NCBI GenBank assembly: GCA_030015575.1 | Contig: JASDDO010000026.1 | Coordinates: 196,255,739-196,319,738, forward strand | Reading direction: 5' to 3' | Length of the DNA: 64,000 nt | From: Agapanthus africanus | Taxonomy: Eukaryota > Streptophyta > Magnoliopsida > Asparagales > Amaryllidaceae | Shown here: positions 23,709 to 36,602 of the stretch, in pieces | Position numbering within the stretch: the stretch's first letter is position 1 | How the letters are laid out: every line of letters starts with the position of its first letter | The notes under the pieces: generated by a model | The model's input: only the letters and a program-made list of their open reading frames with translations | What the model was told of the DNA's origin: nothing | Databases searched by the model: none | Made by a program: the position numbers and the translations under genes

Positions 23709-26170
23709 GGTGTAGGTGTACCAGCACAAGTATATGTAATGCAATGAGGATGACATGAACGTAGCATAAAATAAAACGTCAGCTAAAAGCTATAAGGTAT
23801 ACGTATCTAACATGGCCGAGTCGGTGAATCTATCAATCGGTATCTAGCCTCAGAATATCACGTACGGTATAATCCATCGTACGGTGTCCTCTAGTCAAGG
23901 GTATAGATCAATCATCAAGTCAAACTCATCACGTACGGAAAATCATCGTACGACAGTATAAACCATTAGGGATCTTATCAACCTTTACGACGATGAGGTT
24001 ACGAACCTAATGTCTCGTACGGCATATCACTCATGATTCACAACATCATATATATCTATATACCTATATCCCAGGTCACATCCATAACAATATCATATCA
24101 GGGGACCGGCAAAGGTATCAATTATCTCATATCGACTCGCATCTGTATACCAACATAATCAAGTCATCATATTACATCATATATTCCTTTCATCATATTA
24201 AGTCATCTTTATATATATACATTCTACCTTTACTATAAGCATACGTATCTAATATAACATCCACACACGAACCATACGATCATTTTTTAAAAGATGCGAA
24301 TCGTAATTTTGAAAGTAGGGGCTACGGTGTTTTTAAGGAAAAGATATCGTTTGAAAATCTATAACGTCCCTCAAGATATCTGTTTAAGAGATGCATACGA
24401 TTCAACAGTTTGGAAAATAGGTATGGTTTGGATGACGCATTTACGTCGGCTATCTAATCTTATAGTATCTAATACGGCAATATCATCGAACATCATCCTC
24501 AAATCTCATCATCACGTATTAATCACATCATATCACTTCTATCTATCCTTTAGTTTCTAATATGGTTTCTCTAACTATTCCTTTACTCTATCTCTAGTAT
24601 CCTAATCTAGGTTTCCTTAACCATATTCTATGAATCGGTTTCCATCAAAAGCTTGTGGGGGTGCTATACGCCACCACCTGACTTTCCCCGTAAATATAGA
24701 TCTACTCACCTGATCCTTTCTTGCCGAAGTCGATTACGCCATGCTCCGTCGTCTCGGAATCCACGTGAAGGTACCTACAATTCAACACATATCACAATTG
24801 CTATTAAAATCGAATCCGGAAAACCAAAACGGCACACGGATCACCTATAGGTTAGAACCTATAGCCCGCGCATGCAAAAACGACCAAACAACCCTTGTTG
24901 TTGATGTACAAACGCCCACCAACCAAATACAGTACCAAATATCAAACCCAAGAATTCAGAATCGCAAAATTCGAAAACAGCAGCATAGGAAAACCACTCC
25001 CAGATTTCACCCTAAGCCAAACTAGAACGTTTTACACATTGGGTTGCTCTAGATATCTGATAAGGAAGCTTCAGAACAAAATTCACTATGTTCCACTCTG
25101 GTGTGACCGCAATTTGCGGCCACAAGGGATTTATTTGCGGCCAGGAAAGGTCCATAGGGGCTATTGTTTCAAGTGTTGCTTCATGGTTGCTTGCACGTCT
25201 CATGGTCATGGGAACTTATTTTACAAGGGTCTCGGGTCATCCCAGATTCCCAGATACATTCACTAAATCCGCAAAAAAAACCCCATATCGGCGATTCTAA
25301 AGTTCGTATTCTCTATTTTTGGGTAAGGAATCCATACTAGGGTCTTGTAAACAGACACTAGTCATCACAAATCCACACTAACACCTAAACCCTTTTCTAG
25401 AATTTTCCATACATCACATAACTTAACCAAATCAACCTCTAACTAGACTAGGATACAACAAAAACACAAAACTAACTGATGGAAGAATTTATACCTCATT
25501 GATGCAACTCAAGAGAAACCCTAGAATTCCCAAGTCTTCAAAATCCCACTTTGCTTGGTCCATTGGGTACAGGATGAAGAGGTGATCATTTTTTGTGAAA
25601 GGGGTATAGGGTTTGGATGAATATTTTGAGGTGATAATTTGGGGTGGAGGTGGAGGGAGATGAGGATGAAAGAAAATGGGGGAGGATGATGGCAACCCTC
25701 TCTTTCTCGCTCTCTTATTCTCACCTCACTCTCTCTCATAAGCCATGTCTCATGTAATGATGTGGTCCCCCCCCCCTCTCTCTCTTCACTTTTCTTTTTC
25801 TTTTCTTTTAAAACCAAGTCACATAATACTTCAAAACAACACAATAAACAACATGTAATCAAAATGCAAGATGACATGGTGCATAGTCATGGAAAACTGT
25901 AGAAACACGGATTTGGCCTAATCGCGATTAGCAGTGCACTAATCGGGTTTTTATCCAAACTGCATATAATTAAATATAAAAATGCCAAATCCAATAAATA
26001 TAATTTTAAATGAATAAATCATTTTAATCTCCATTTATTTCATAAATATTGGTATATATTTATACCTATTTTTTGAAAACCCCAATTTCACAAATCGAGC
26101 AGTTTTCGGGAAATATAATATTTTAATATTAAATTCCAAAAATAATATTTTATATTTCTGAAATGTTACA
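23709..26170 (-). other. Remainder of T1, non-coding
   Basis: AT-rich sequence without convincing coding. Contains CAGGTGAGTAGA on the minus strand (24701-24712), a splice-donor-like motif also present in T2; CCGCAATTTGCGG palindrome at about 25107-25119; CT-rich tract near 25770-25810. Small open frames here are not shared with T2 and are not called. Confidence 0.6.
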
Positions 26171-26407
26171 CAAAGGTTTTTGAAAACTGAGGTTCCAACA
26201 ACATCATTTAGGTTTTTTTTACATGTATTAAACATATAATGCAGTCCCATCAATTAATCATATCATGCCAGAAAGAAACGAAAATAGGTATGCATATATA
26301 TGCCATCCGCATTCGCCACAGGATCCAGGGTCTTCACTGTAAGGTGACTTAATTTACAGCAGGGCAGGGACAGGACCAGCGTGAACTCAAAACATATATA
26401 GCGTCTA

Positions 26408-26445
<38 letters not shown>

Positions 26446-26446
26446 A
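26408..26446. repeat. AT dinucleotide microsatellite
   Basis: About 19 TA units with one interruption in the leader of element C right. Confidence 0.9.
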
Positions 26447-27339
26447 GCAAACATAGATTTACAGCGGAAGTAAACACAATATGGAAATGAGGATAAATTA
26501 GGAAAAGTACATTTCAATGGAGCCAAAAATGAAATGTAATTTCAAGTGCGGCAAGCCATCCGCCAATCCCAGAAGCGAGGCAACCCCAATCAATGAAGTG
26601 AATGGACCACCCGTCATTTCTAAAATCTGGTGACTTGGACACCCCTTCACGGGTCAAACCTATACCCCATGCGTGTGTGGCGAATAGCCCGCCAATCCGA
26701 GTAGGGCATCCCGGTCTCAACGCCATGAAATGGTAGCCCATTGTCCTCTAGAACCAGGCTACTCGAGCACTCTGCCGCGGAGTAATCCTGGTGTATGTAA
26801 TGAAAACCTGGATATACAATGGTGACTACATCCAGAACTAGGACGTGCTCCAAAGAATAATACAAGCCGCGATGACGGCAGTTCATATGTCGGGCGCTTA
26901 CCATGCAATATGAATATACACAACATCACAGAGCTATTTAATACTACGAACACCGGGCTATCCATCACGACAATCCAACATAACCATAAGGACAGAGCAA
27001 CACAGAACATCAATGTGAATATCATGTTCGTAAACCCATCTAATTCTACATATAGCAAGCAGTTGGATTATACCACGCTATGATATTCACGGTCGCAGAA
27101 ACAAATGCACATAAAACTCAAATTTGGAATTTCGACTGATTAAAACTTTCTGCATTGGCCCAAAGTACAAACCAGTAAAAAAACAAATATGTACCAAAAC
27201 CAAAAATCATATTTCCATGTATTAGAGCCCCCAAAAAAATTTGACGCACTGTAGCAAAAATTTGAACGCGGATCAGCAACAAATGGAAGCATTTCGCGGC
27301 AACTCAATGGGCCGAAATCACAACTTTTGTAGCGTCTTC

Positions 27340-29164
27340 ATTTTCTCCAATTGGGTTGGACTCTAGCAAGCTCTCAGGAGCTCCGGTTCGCATTTGCAAG
27401 CTGGTCTTCCTTCGCCGAAGATGATCCAGCCGAGGGATCCGAGTTCAAGCTTCAACTTCATCAATGAAGTAACTAAGAATCCTAGGATGCTTATGATGTA
27501 GTGTAATCTTCTAGTATTTTTCTTTCTCTTTTATCTTTATGATTCTCAACTCATGAGAGGGTAGAAGATAATGAAGAAAAAGGAAGAGCTATGGAAGAGA
27601 GAGAAGCTAATAAGTAGTATGAAAAACTCATCACAAATTCAAGCATGCTTCTTCTCTTTTGTCAAAATATTTTTCACATTTAAAAATGCAACCATGCTTG
27701 AATAGTCATAAGCAAATGAGTTAAAAATTTATTTGCCCATACTCTCCGCCATTTCTCTCCTCTATCTCATTTCACAATTTCTTTAAAAGAAAATCCTAGA
27801 AATAAGGTGTCTTTCTTCTAGAAGTATTCTTGTATGAATACAAGAATACGTCTCCGCAAATACATGCCCGTATTCGTATCAAAATACGAATACTCAAGAG
27901 ATAGAAAATTACTATGAATATAATTCTAGAATATACATATCGAAATATATATATGTAAATTATTATATCAAAACTTGTTTTAATAATCCGGCTTAATCCT
28001 AAGCCGGCTAGTATTATCAACCGCCCGATTAAAGTCCGTGTAGCTAGCACGCATACCTAATCGGAACCCTGCATGTATCAATATATGGCCACTATATCAT
28101 TTTGCCTGAACTAAGAAAACCTTCTATGTGGGACTCTAAAGACTCGTCAATACGCTGGCAGTGGGTTTAACCACAAGCATGTCAGTGGCACTAGCTGTAC
28201 GGAACTGCTACCCAGCTATTAAGCGAAAGGAAGGCCGACTAGCAAACTCATCCGTATACCTACTGAGCCTGTCAGTGACAATCTCCAAACAGTCTGGCAT
28301 GTTTGTATATGAGTATCGCATACCGGGTCTAGATGAGTGTATAAAGTCAGACCCCTAATAACGCGATAATTCGTGTCGGTGTGAAGCCCCCACTGAGAAA
28401 CTACTGATCCAAATCAGTAATTTTCGTCTAACTTACCCAAGGATTTCTGGTGATGGCCACCCATGCACAGCGCGACATCTATCCCCAATACCAGAAAAGA
28501 CGAATCCCTGACGATCTGCTCACTACCTCCGTATGGCTCGGGACTGTACACAACCAAAACATGTTTGCACGACTCCTTTGAGCCATGGTAGGGGAGTAAT
28601 CAAAGTACAATGGGAACTCATATGAAGAAAATGAGGATCTCAGGTCAACAGACCAACCTGTACTCATGTCACCTAAGAATAGCTATCTGACAATATATAT
28701 AATACCATCTAGCATGTTTCCGGCAGGTCCGTCCAGTGTAACTCATAACCCAATGAGCACTTGTATACTATCTTTAGTGACTAACTAACACCAATGGCTG
28801 TGAGACTTGCCATCGCCCCTCGTCGGGGTCGAAAACTTATACACTAGTCTACTCTGGAATGTTGATGCCCAGTCTCGATATTCCCTCAACTAGAGATATT
28901 TAAGGATTTGCTTATAGACTACCCAGTTCTCACAAGTGTGACTGCCACAATAACCCTGTTAGTCAAGCAAGAATCCTACGGTCTCTATCAACACGTAATA
29001 ATGATCCGTAATACCACATAATACATATGCATGATGATAGAGATGAACCAGATAGCATCCTATCATCTCGAGTAAGATTGTTCTACCCGTATAGGTCCTC
29101 ACTCAATCATCATAATTGCTTGCCTGCAATTACAATAATTGACTTGAGGGCACTATAGCCAATA
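27340..29164 (-). mobile_element. Right LTR of family C (5' LTR of the tandem complex)
   Basis: Diverged copy of 5533-7916, sharing the CTTCGCCGAAGATGATCC-type block (27409), CTGGCAGTGGGTTTAACCAC (28154) and the end TTGACTTGAGGGCACTATAG (29139-29158). The terminal CAACA has become CAATA. About the first 150 bp on the low side are missing with the neighbouring primer-binding site, so the left boundary is approximate. The target duplication partner would be outside the window. Confidence 0.8.
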
Positions 29165-31401
29165 AGAACCGCGAGGAATTTTAACTTGAAAAGAACACTT
29201 GCTTGACTTTGTTTATATCAGACTTTCTAGGTTTCTTAGCGAGCTTAGGGCCAATGAACCCAAATCAGATGGTTTTAGAGCATTAGGTACAGAAACACCC
29301 CCGCAGACTTTATTGCCCATGTCACCTAGGTCATAAAACAAAAAAGGCTCATTTTATGCGTGAAAATCATAAGAATTTAATGTGAATGGAGACATTGCCA
29401 GTTGTTCATATTATTTTTAAGATTAAAGACGTTTTTGTGTAGATCAGATATGTAATCACTCCAATCAAGTTTCAGATTGGTTATCCTTCAGACTTAGCCT
29501 CTACTAGAGCTTTCAATAATACTCTTTCATATCCACTTCGCTTTATGAACTATTCTGGATATTACTTAGTTAAGAACAAATTTGTTTGATCCTAAAGAAA
29601 TTTATCAATTTAAAAATTTTAAGAAATTACAAACTTGTCATTTGATTTTCAAAACTCATGAAACATGTAGTTTGATGCAAATACGTATATTAGCTACGGT
29701 TAAACTCAAAAGAGGCTTATCTTTCGGGTTTTCAAATTCTAAAAATAGGATTTATTTGTTTCTTTCTTATCAAACTAAACCATTGGTATTTTGAATCTAA
29801 ATTTTCCTATTAACTAACTTGACGACAAAGTTTTTCTGTTTTGAAATTTTTCAATTTTTTATGACTTCTCTAATATATATGCAAATGCGGAATTTACACA
29901 TGAATGCAAGGATAGAAAGTTTACCGAGCATACCCCCAAACTTAAACTTGACAGTGCCCTCACTGTCATGCCATATAAAGAGATCTCAAAAGTTTTGAAG
30001 GGTCAAAAATTGTCGGTTCTTTTTTTTACAATGAAAATTCTAAAATAGCAGACAAAATATATACACAAAAATGCCCCCAAAACATAATTGAAACAGTGTT
30101 TCCGCTGTTACGCATTGAAGTTCAAAGTTAGGGGAAGGGAATAATATCAGTATATAAAAGGCTTTACACAGACCAAAAGTCAATACCAACCATTCAAAAT
30201 TTTTATCATGATTAGACCAGGGTTGGTGAAAGAACGTGTAAAGGAAAGAAGTGAAGAGCATGCGAGGCTGTGTATGGATGGAAATGGTATGAAATCTCGG
30301 TGCATAGAAATGAGAAGAAGAAAGGGGAGAAATAAATGAAGTGGGTAGATGAAATGGATTACAAACTTGAGCTTTTAAATTGATTAAATAAATTATTACA
30401 GTTGCTAGTGATTGAACTGTCAATTTGGAATTTTCCAACTGTACTAATTTATCAATATTTTTTGAAATGAGATCAAACTTCTCAAGATTCTTAAGAAAAC
30501 ATGGGCCGACCGAAATTGGTTAAACAGATGTGGGAGATGAAGGTGAAAAGTCATCTTGCAATTTTGATAGATCAATGGAAATGATGGAGGGAAGTAATTG
30601 AGGAATAGTATCGGTTAAATGTTCAGGAGAATGTTCACAGTCAATGGAAGGAACATGATGATCGGAAAATCTGACTCATCTAGTAAAACGAGTTCATCCT
30701 CAAAGATATTCTCAAAATTACCCTCAAGATTAAGCTTATCCATGCATTCAGTCAAATCATCGTCAATAATATCAAGAAGCAAATAGGGTTCGGGAAAATC
30801 AGTTAATGGTTCAAGATGATCCTACACGGATTTGAAGGAAAGTGTTGAATTGGTGAGAAAAACTCATCCAAAATTGTGGTTTTATTATCCCCAACAATGA
30901 TATCCTCAATCAAGTCAAACTTAAATTTCTCAGACACCTCATCAAAGCATGATTTTCAATTGGTGTATTACAAATCACATTTGATTGTTTTTCTAAATTG
31001 GAGATGTAGAGATCAAAAGGAGTAGTATTGGTTTCACTTAAACGGGTCCCTTCACAATTGGGTAAATCAAACACATTTTAGTCGTACAACTCATCAAACA
31101 TGCTATCCTCAATTGGTGAATTATTTGGTTTACTCGATAGATTTTCAGAATTGGAGCTATGGAGTTCAATTGGAAACGAGTAGGGGTTAATTTTGAATAG
31201 TGCATGGCTCACTTTCACTACTCAAATCATCAATTTGTCTTGTTGCTACGTCATATATTCTGAAATCTTGAGCTATTTGGGAACTAGCCGATGATTCATT
31301 TGTTGTACGAGTGTGGCCATGGATAAATTTAATTCAACTATCTGTCGGCAAGAAACTACCCGAAATTCTTCCAATGATCTTTCAAGACTAGACATGGTTC
31401 G
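29165..31401. other. AT-rich non-coding stretch with gypsy-like trace
   Basis: No coding frame that I believe. On the minus strand near 29930-29955 there is AAGTTTGGGGGTATGCTCGG, a G-rich purine tract of the kind found near the 3' end of plant Tat/Athila gypsy elements (inference). Otherwise I see nothing assignable. Confidence 0.4.
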
Positions 31402-31740
31402 TTAAGGGGTTCCAATAAAAGATTCGAATTTATTTGGAAACGTGGAACTCCCTATTTCATGTTCAGAAGAAATGTCTAGAGACGGTGTAAAAGTTGGGTA
31501 GGATTGAAAATGGTTGAACTGTTGGTTACAGACTTTTTCAATGTGTTCCACAATGGACATAGGTTTAAAAGTTGCCACATTAGCCTTAAGAGGAATATCA
31601 ACATAAGAAGGAGGAACAGTTTGATACGGTTGATGGGAATTTGAGTAGGTTGTCCAATTGGTGTTTCTAGAAGTTTTTATCCAATCTCTTAAAGAAATTT
31701 TGGACACGAATGCATCGTTGGAACTTCTACTGTTTGGCAC
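31402..31740 (-). CDS. Open frame of 112 codons, unknown, possibly gypsy gag debris
   Basis: I do not recognise the product. It is Ser/Asn/Pro-rich with no clear motif, zinc finger or membrane segment. It lies in a region without other long frames, on the same strand as the gypsy-like purine tract near 29940, which makes a gag remnant one possibility. It may equally be a chance open frame in AT-rich DNA. Confidence 0.2.
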   Translation of the reverse strand: MPNSRSSNDAFVSKISLRDWIKTSRNTNWTTYSNSHQPYQTVPPSYVDIPLKANVATFKPMSIVEHIEKVCNQQFNHFQSYPTFTPSLDISSEHEIGSSTFPNKFESFIGTP

Positions 31741-32149
31741 GATTAATTACATTTTAATATCATTTATTTCCTATCATTTTGTTAATAAACAGTGCTATTT
31801 AATCCATGTCTGCTCATTAGTACAGATTATAGGTACACAGGAAAAATCACTGAAAAACATGCACAATATGCACAGAACGACGATTTTTAGCCAGAACTGC
31901 AAACGTGACGAAGAAACGACCAAGTTCTAAAGAGTTTGCAACAAATGAAGATGTGTACAAAAATAACCCACTTTGGTCCAATATGATGTGAACATAATCA
32001 TGTGGGAACAAGTGCAGGTGACATGGATCAAGTAGGCAAGCACCATCTTGATGCATACAAGTGGGTGCACAAGTGGCTTAGGCAAATGGGCATGGTCATG
32101 AGTGTTTGATAAAGAAATGATTTGAAGTGTGAACACATTGCCTACATGA

Positions 32150-33600
32150 TCCCCTTCTCTGTTCTTTAACTCCAGATAACACCCAAGTATGAATTAAAAG
32201 AAAAGAAGATACCAGAGAGATGATATTGAGCGTAGAAGATCACAGTACAAAGATGGGACCCATTGTCCATTTTATGGCTGCAAATTTAATTATTATGGCT
32301 GCAATTTGCGGCCCAGACTTGGCCATTTTGGCTCGTGCACTTTCTGTTGGTCCCTTGTTGTTTTGTTGGTCTATTTTTATTGTTTGTTTTTTTATTTTGA
32401 ATTGCCTATATATAGAAGATTACCGATTAAGTTCTGAGTTTGATTTTGGAGTGAAAAATTGCGTGTAATACTTGATAGCTTCTTCTTCTTCTCTCTTTGG
32501 GCTCTCATTTGAGTGCTTCATTAAGGAAGTTGAAGTTGCTATCTATTTTGTAGCTCAAACCCTCCATTTTGTGAATAAAGAATTGCACTCTTTTGTTTAA
32601 TTTCTTGCTATTTTCTTTACTTGCTCTTTCATATTCTTCTCTTGTATTTCATTTTCTCTTTTGTGATGTTTGAGTAACGTTTTGGTTGTGTTGATGGTGA
32701 GAATGTAAGATGCATGACTTTGCCTTCCTTCTTCTCTTGTGAATGTTTAAAGTGCTCAAAAAGGGATTGTAACTTTAAGATTGCTTAATGGATATATTTG
32801 ATATGGTATTTTGATTTTGATGGTTACCTGTAATCTTTATCATATACACTATTCTCTCATTATCAGCATTTTGCAATGTTAAAGTTAGAATCAAATTTGT
32901 GTTAAACTTGCTAGGTAATTTAGATATGGTATTTTGCTTATGTTGCTCGACATCCTTCATCAAGCATATACCCTATACTATCACCCACCTACTTAGCAAG
33001 ATTAATGCAAACTTTTACTTCTCATGTGCTGATTTGTTTAGTTGTGATGTTGTATGCTTGGTAACCCTTGTCCTTAGTTTTGATACATCATGCTCGGATA
33101 TATAAACGGTAAGTGAGAACGTAATGTATAGTTTCATGCCTCATGTTGCGATATCGCATCGTCTTGATGGTTTATGCTTCGCAACTGCTTTGATAAGCCA
33201 TACTTCATGATCGGATTTAACGAGAGGAAGGAACACTCATGATCAAGAGGGCGTCAAAGACTTCATCACGATTTAACCATCCGAACTGGAGCTACGACCG
33301 CTTTTCTTTTCTTATATACTTCATTTTGTATTTCTTGTGACAAACCAATAAAAACTCATTCTTTTCTCTTAAACTTGACGTAAAAACACATAATCATCAA
33401 TTCTCTGTGAATCGACCCATACTTGCCGGTTAGCTACAAAGAGCCATGCACTTGTAGTTAATATTTTAAAATGAGACCGAGCTTACGTGCGCCTTATTTC
33501 TAATAACCTTTTCCTTCAAAACGCATAGGCGTGCACGCGTGAAGTCCCAACATCTACCAAAGCAAGAACCATATGATAAAATATCTGGTTGAGGGTACCA
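32150..33600 (+). other. LTR- or leader-like remnant, plus orientation
   Basis: Contains a good TATA box TATATATAG (32407-32415) and an AATAAA (32574-32579) followed by T/C-rich sequence, the arrangement of U3-R-U5. Near 33410 the phrase CTGTGAATCGACCCATACTT resembles the stretch near the 5' leader of plant Athila/Tat gypsy elements (inference). No duplicate partner is in the window, so boundaries are open. The following 33601-33794 holds nothing recognisable. Confidence 0.35.
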
Positions 33601-33794
33601 AATCTCTGCAAGAGTTGGTCAATTTGGGTTTCCCATGAATAGACAAGGGGATGGAAAAGGAGGTGAATTTATTTATTTTTTTTATTTTAGTTATTAACAA
33701 AAGAATGAATTGAAATTATACAAACAAGGAGGTAAATCAAAAATAATCACAACACAAAACCATACACCTAATCAGTCTAGGATTTACCTAGGTC

Positions 33795-34675
33795 TGTAGG
33801 GTTGCTAGGCACACTTTTGAAGGTTCATAAAACATCAAACATGCCCGAATAAAATTTTACATGTGCCGAACAACCCAAAGACGGGATCTTTGCTAGATTA
33901 TTAGGGTTTAGCATGCAAGATAACATCTTTAAAGCTAAGTGTGAGGGATTACAACCTTTGTAGTCTGCTCCTTCGCTTCACAAGCTCCGAGTAAAAGTCC
34001 CTTCGCCGCGATCCACGATCTCCCGGACTCAAGAGAGACTCCACGACTCGAACGATCCATGCTAGCTTGAAGTGTTCCGATTCTCCAATGATCTACGTCG
34101 AAGTTGCTATAACCCAAGCTTTCTCACTCTAAAGAGATGAACACCCTAATCTAATGGGCTAGATTAGATGAGAATGATGGAGTAGTATTTATGCTATCTT
34201 TTTAATTCACTTTCTCACAAGAAATTATCACAAAAGGAATTTCTAGTGAGCTCTCTTTCAAAAACTAAAGAGAGAAGAAGATGAAGAATGAAAAGAATAA
34301 TCCTTTTGTGAATAGCAATCAAGAGTATATGATTGATTATAGAACCATGATCAAGGATGAGAGGCTAAAACTTGTAGAGAATAAACTAGAGTTAGGGTTT
34401 GGTTAGGTTAAGGATAAGGATCAACCATAATATCTTAACCAAGACAAAAGAGAATCCTTCTAGAAAGAGCTAACCCTAATCAAACCCTAATCCCTTTTTA
34501 TCATCCTTAAACATGTTTCATAATAAATCATATCATGTCACAATAATATATATCACATATATATTATATATTTGCAACAAAAGAAAATAATACAATTAAC
34601 ATATATCGCATATATATCAATGTATTGATCCGGTAAGAAAATGAAATAATAAAGCGAGCCAATATTAGATAATGT
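33795..34675 (-). repeat. Inverted arm 1 (881 bp) of the D LTR foldback
   Basis: Reverse complement of 35465-36358, nearly identical by eye, e.g. GCGATCCACGATCTCCCGGA near 34007 against TCCGGGAGATCGTGGATCGC near 36126. The spacer is 34676-35464 (789 bp). Confidence 0.9.
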
Positions 34676-35464
34676 GTAGACCCGAGATCGTCATAGAGTC
34701 TTGTGTGATTCCCACTGTGCTTTGATTTCCATCTTACCACGTCCAAGAGAGCGTGCAAAACAGTGGCTTTTGGGTACAGTCTCGAATCACATGGAGGCAA
34801 TGAGCGATAGGAGGGGATTCGTCTCTCCCGGTATAGGGAGTTGATGTCGTGCTGTGTTCGATTGGCTATAACTGGAAGTCCCTGGCCAGGGCTGATATAG
34901 AGATATACTGGTAAGTGTTACCAGTAGTTTCTCGACCTGTTATGAGCCTCACATCGACACGACTTATCGGTTACTGGGGTCTGACGTATACCATCCCTAG
35001 ACTTGATATGTGACATATCAGATGAACAGACCGGACTGTACGGGAGTGTTACTGATTGGATTCACAGGAGAACGGATAGGCTAGCGTGTTGATCTTCTGA
35101 TCGCTCAATACCTGGGTGGCTGTTACGTTTAGCTGACCGCTTGCAGCTTATGGGTGTTTGATATGAGCATCACCTACTACCGGCGTATTGACGATTCTTT
35201 AGAGTCCTACACAGAGCTTTCTTGGCTCAGGCAAAACGGAGTAGAGGCACATATGCGATATGTACAGGACCGAGGATAATGCGATATGAGATACCGTATT
35301 ATATTCTCGCGATTTTTAGATATGAATCGGGACATCGGATCAAGTGTTGATTCGATGATTCGGTACATGATATATTAGTCGGTTATATTCGATATAGCCG
35401 GATCGTCGGATCAAGTGTTGATTCGATGATTTAATGTATAATGATATATATGATATATTGTATT

Positions 35465-36358
35465 ACATTATCTAATATTGGCTCGCTTTATTATTTCATT
35501 TTCTCACCGGATTAATACATTGATATTTATGCGATATATGTTAATTGTGTTATTTTCTTTTGTTGCAAATATATAATATATATGTTATATATATTATTGT
35601 GACATGATATGATTTATTATGAAACATGTTTAAGGATGATAAAAAGGGATTAGGGTTTGATTAGGGTTAGCTCTTTCTTGCACTTTCTAGAAGGATTCTC
35701 TTTTGTCTTGGTTAAGATATTATGGTTGATCCTTATCCTTAACCTAACCAAACCCTAACTCTAGTTTATTCTCTACAAGTTTTAGCCTCTCATCCTTGAC
35801 CATGGTTTTATAATAAATCATATACTCTTGACTACTATTCATCACAAAAGGATTATTCTTTTCATTCTTCATCTTCTTCTCTCTTTAGTTTTTGAAAGAG
35901 AACTCACTAGAAATTCCTTTTGTGATAATTTCTTGTGAGAAAGTGAATTAAAAAGATAGCATAAATACTACTCCATCATCCTCATCTAATCTAGCCCATT
36001 AGATTAGGGTGTTCATCTCTTTAGAGTGAGAAAGCTTGGGTTATAGCAACTTCGACGTAGATCATCGGAGAATCGGAACACTTCAAGCTAGCATGGATCG
36101 TTCGAGTCATGGAGCCTCTCTTAAGTCCGGGAGATCGTGGATCGCGGCGAAGGGACTTCTACTCGGAGCTTGTGAAGCGAAGGAGCGGACTACAAAGGTT
36201 GTAATTCCTCACACTTAGCTTTAAAGATGTTATCTTGCATGCTAAACCGTAATAATCTAGCAAAGACCCCATCTTTGGGTTGTTCAGCACATGTAAAATT
36301 TTATTCGGGCATGTTTGATGTTTTATGAACCTTCAAAAGTGTGCCTAGCAACCCTACA
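35465..36358 (+). repeat. Inverted arm 2 (894 bp) of the D LTR foldback
   Basis: Partner of 33795-34675; this arm is in the normal LTR orientation and ends at the primer-binding site. Confidence 0.9.
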
Positions 36359-36359
36359 G

Positions 36360-36372
36360 TGGTATCCGAGCC
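36360..36372 (+). other. Primer-binding site, element D
   Basis: TGGTATCCGAGCC, one change from TGGTATCAGAGCC, one base after the LTR end at 36358. Confidence 0.85.
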
Positions 36373-36556
36373 AGGTTAGAGCATTAGGCGACGTGTTTAC
36401 GAAGTTAAAACTCCGATCGAACCCGAACCGACAAAGTTAACCCCCTCTCTGGATATTTTTCAAAATCTGGGATTTTTTGAATTAAAAATACCTAAAAATA
36501 TCAGCAGGAAAAAATAAGCACTTCTGTGAAAAACGAGCCCCTGTTCCGTACAAACC

Positions 36557-36602
36557 GCCGCGGAACCGCGGCCGTACCTCGCTTGGGCCGCGGAACCGCG
36601 GC
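36557..36602 (+). other. GC-rich leader hairpin, element D
   Basis: GCCGCGGAACCGCGGCC (36557-36573) and GGCCGCGGAACCGCGGC (36586-36602) form a 17-bp stem with a 12-nt loop, 185-240 nt after the primer-binding site. A, B and C have the counterpart with different stem bases. Confidence 0.75.

Larger units (their letters stand above)
11988..26170 (-). mobile_element. T1: solo-LTR-like 4.4-kb unit, split by element A
   Basis: Two parts, 11988-13408 and 23146-26170, total about 4.45 kb. Ends are TGTCACGACC and GTTACA, i.e. TG...CA. The flanking 5-mers CAATG (11983-11987) and CAAAG (26171-26175) look like a target duplication with one change. It is the same family as T2 (57938-62478): both ends, the GGGAGCTAGCTCTTCG-type block (12298) and the GTGAGTAG block match. 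No long open frame, no internal direct repeat, no primer-binding site or polypurine tract. Best read as the solo LTR of a large Ty3/gypsy element, possibly Tekay/Del-like (inference). Sense is probably minus, with TGTAAC as the 5' end, but this is uncertain. Confidence 0.7.
7917..27330 (-). mobile_element. Copia element C, right internal region (interrupted 11988-26170)
   Basis: Internal region of the second C copy on the minus strand, at 7917-11987 and 26171 to about 27330, split by the T1 insertion and its nested element A. The left part holds pol and the gag-proximal leader; the right part (26171-27330) holds the leader block with CCATCCGCATTCGCC (26303-26317) and CCTGG-type repeats shared with the other elements. 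The primer-binding site and first LTR bases are missing: about 250 bp seems deleted near 27300-27400 compared with the left copy. A degenerate trace of the GC-rich hairpin remains at about 27270-27302. Confidence 0.8.
33795..36358 (+). mobile_element. Rearranged 5' LTR of copia element D with inverted arms
   Basis: The right part (34676-36358) is a plus-oriented LTR of the D/E family ending CCCTACA and followed by a primer-binding site. Its left ~0.5 kb, as judged from the E LTR, is missing and replaced by an inverted copy of the LTR's own 3' portion (33795-34675). The unit thus begins TGTAGGG and ends CCCTACA. No complete U3 5' end is present. Confidence 0.85.

Noticed and set aside
25521-25877. 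118-codon minus-strand frame in T1
   Set aside because: Spans a simple CT-rich repeat and is not present in T2.
32220-32468. 82-codon plus-strand frame with a hydrophobic stretch
   Set aside because: Overlaps the TATA box of an LTR-like remnant and has no supporting similarity.
36036-36218. 60-codon frames present in both inverted arms (33935-34117 and 36036-36218) as a conserved gene
   Set aside because: Their likeness is explained by the inverted LTR duplication; they are not open at the same place in the E LTR.
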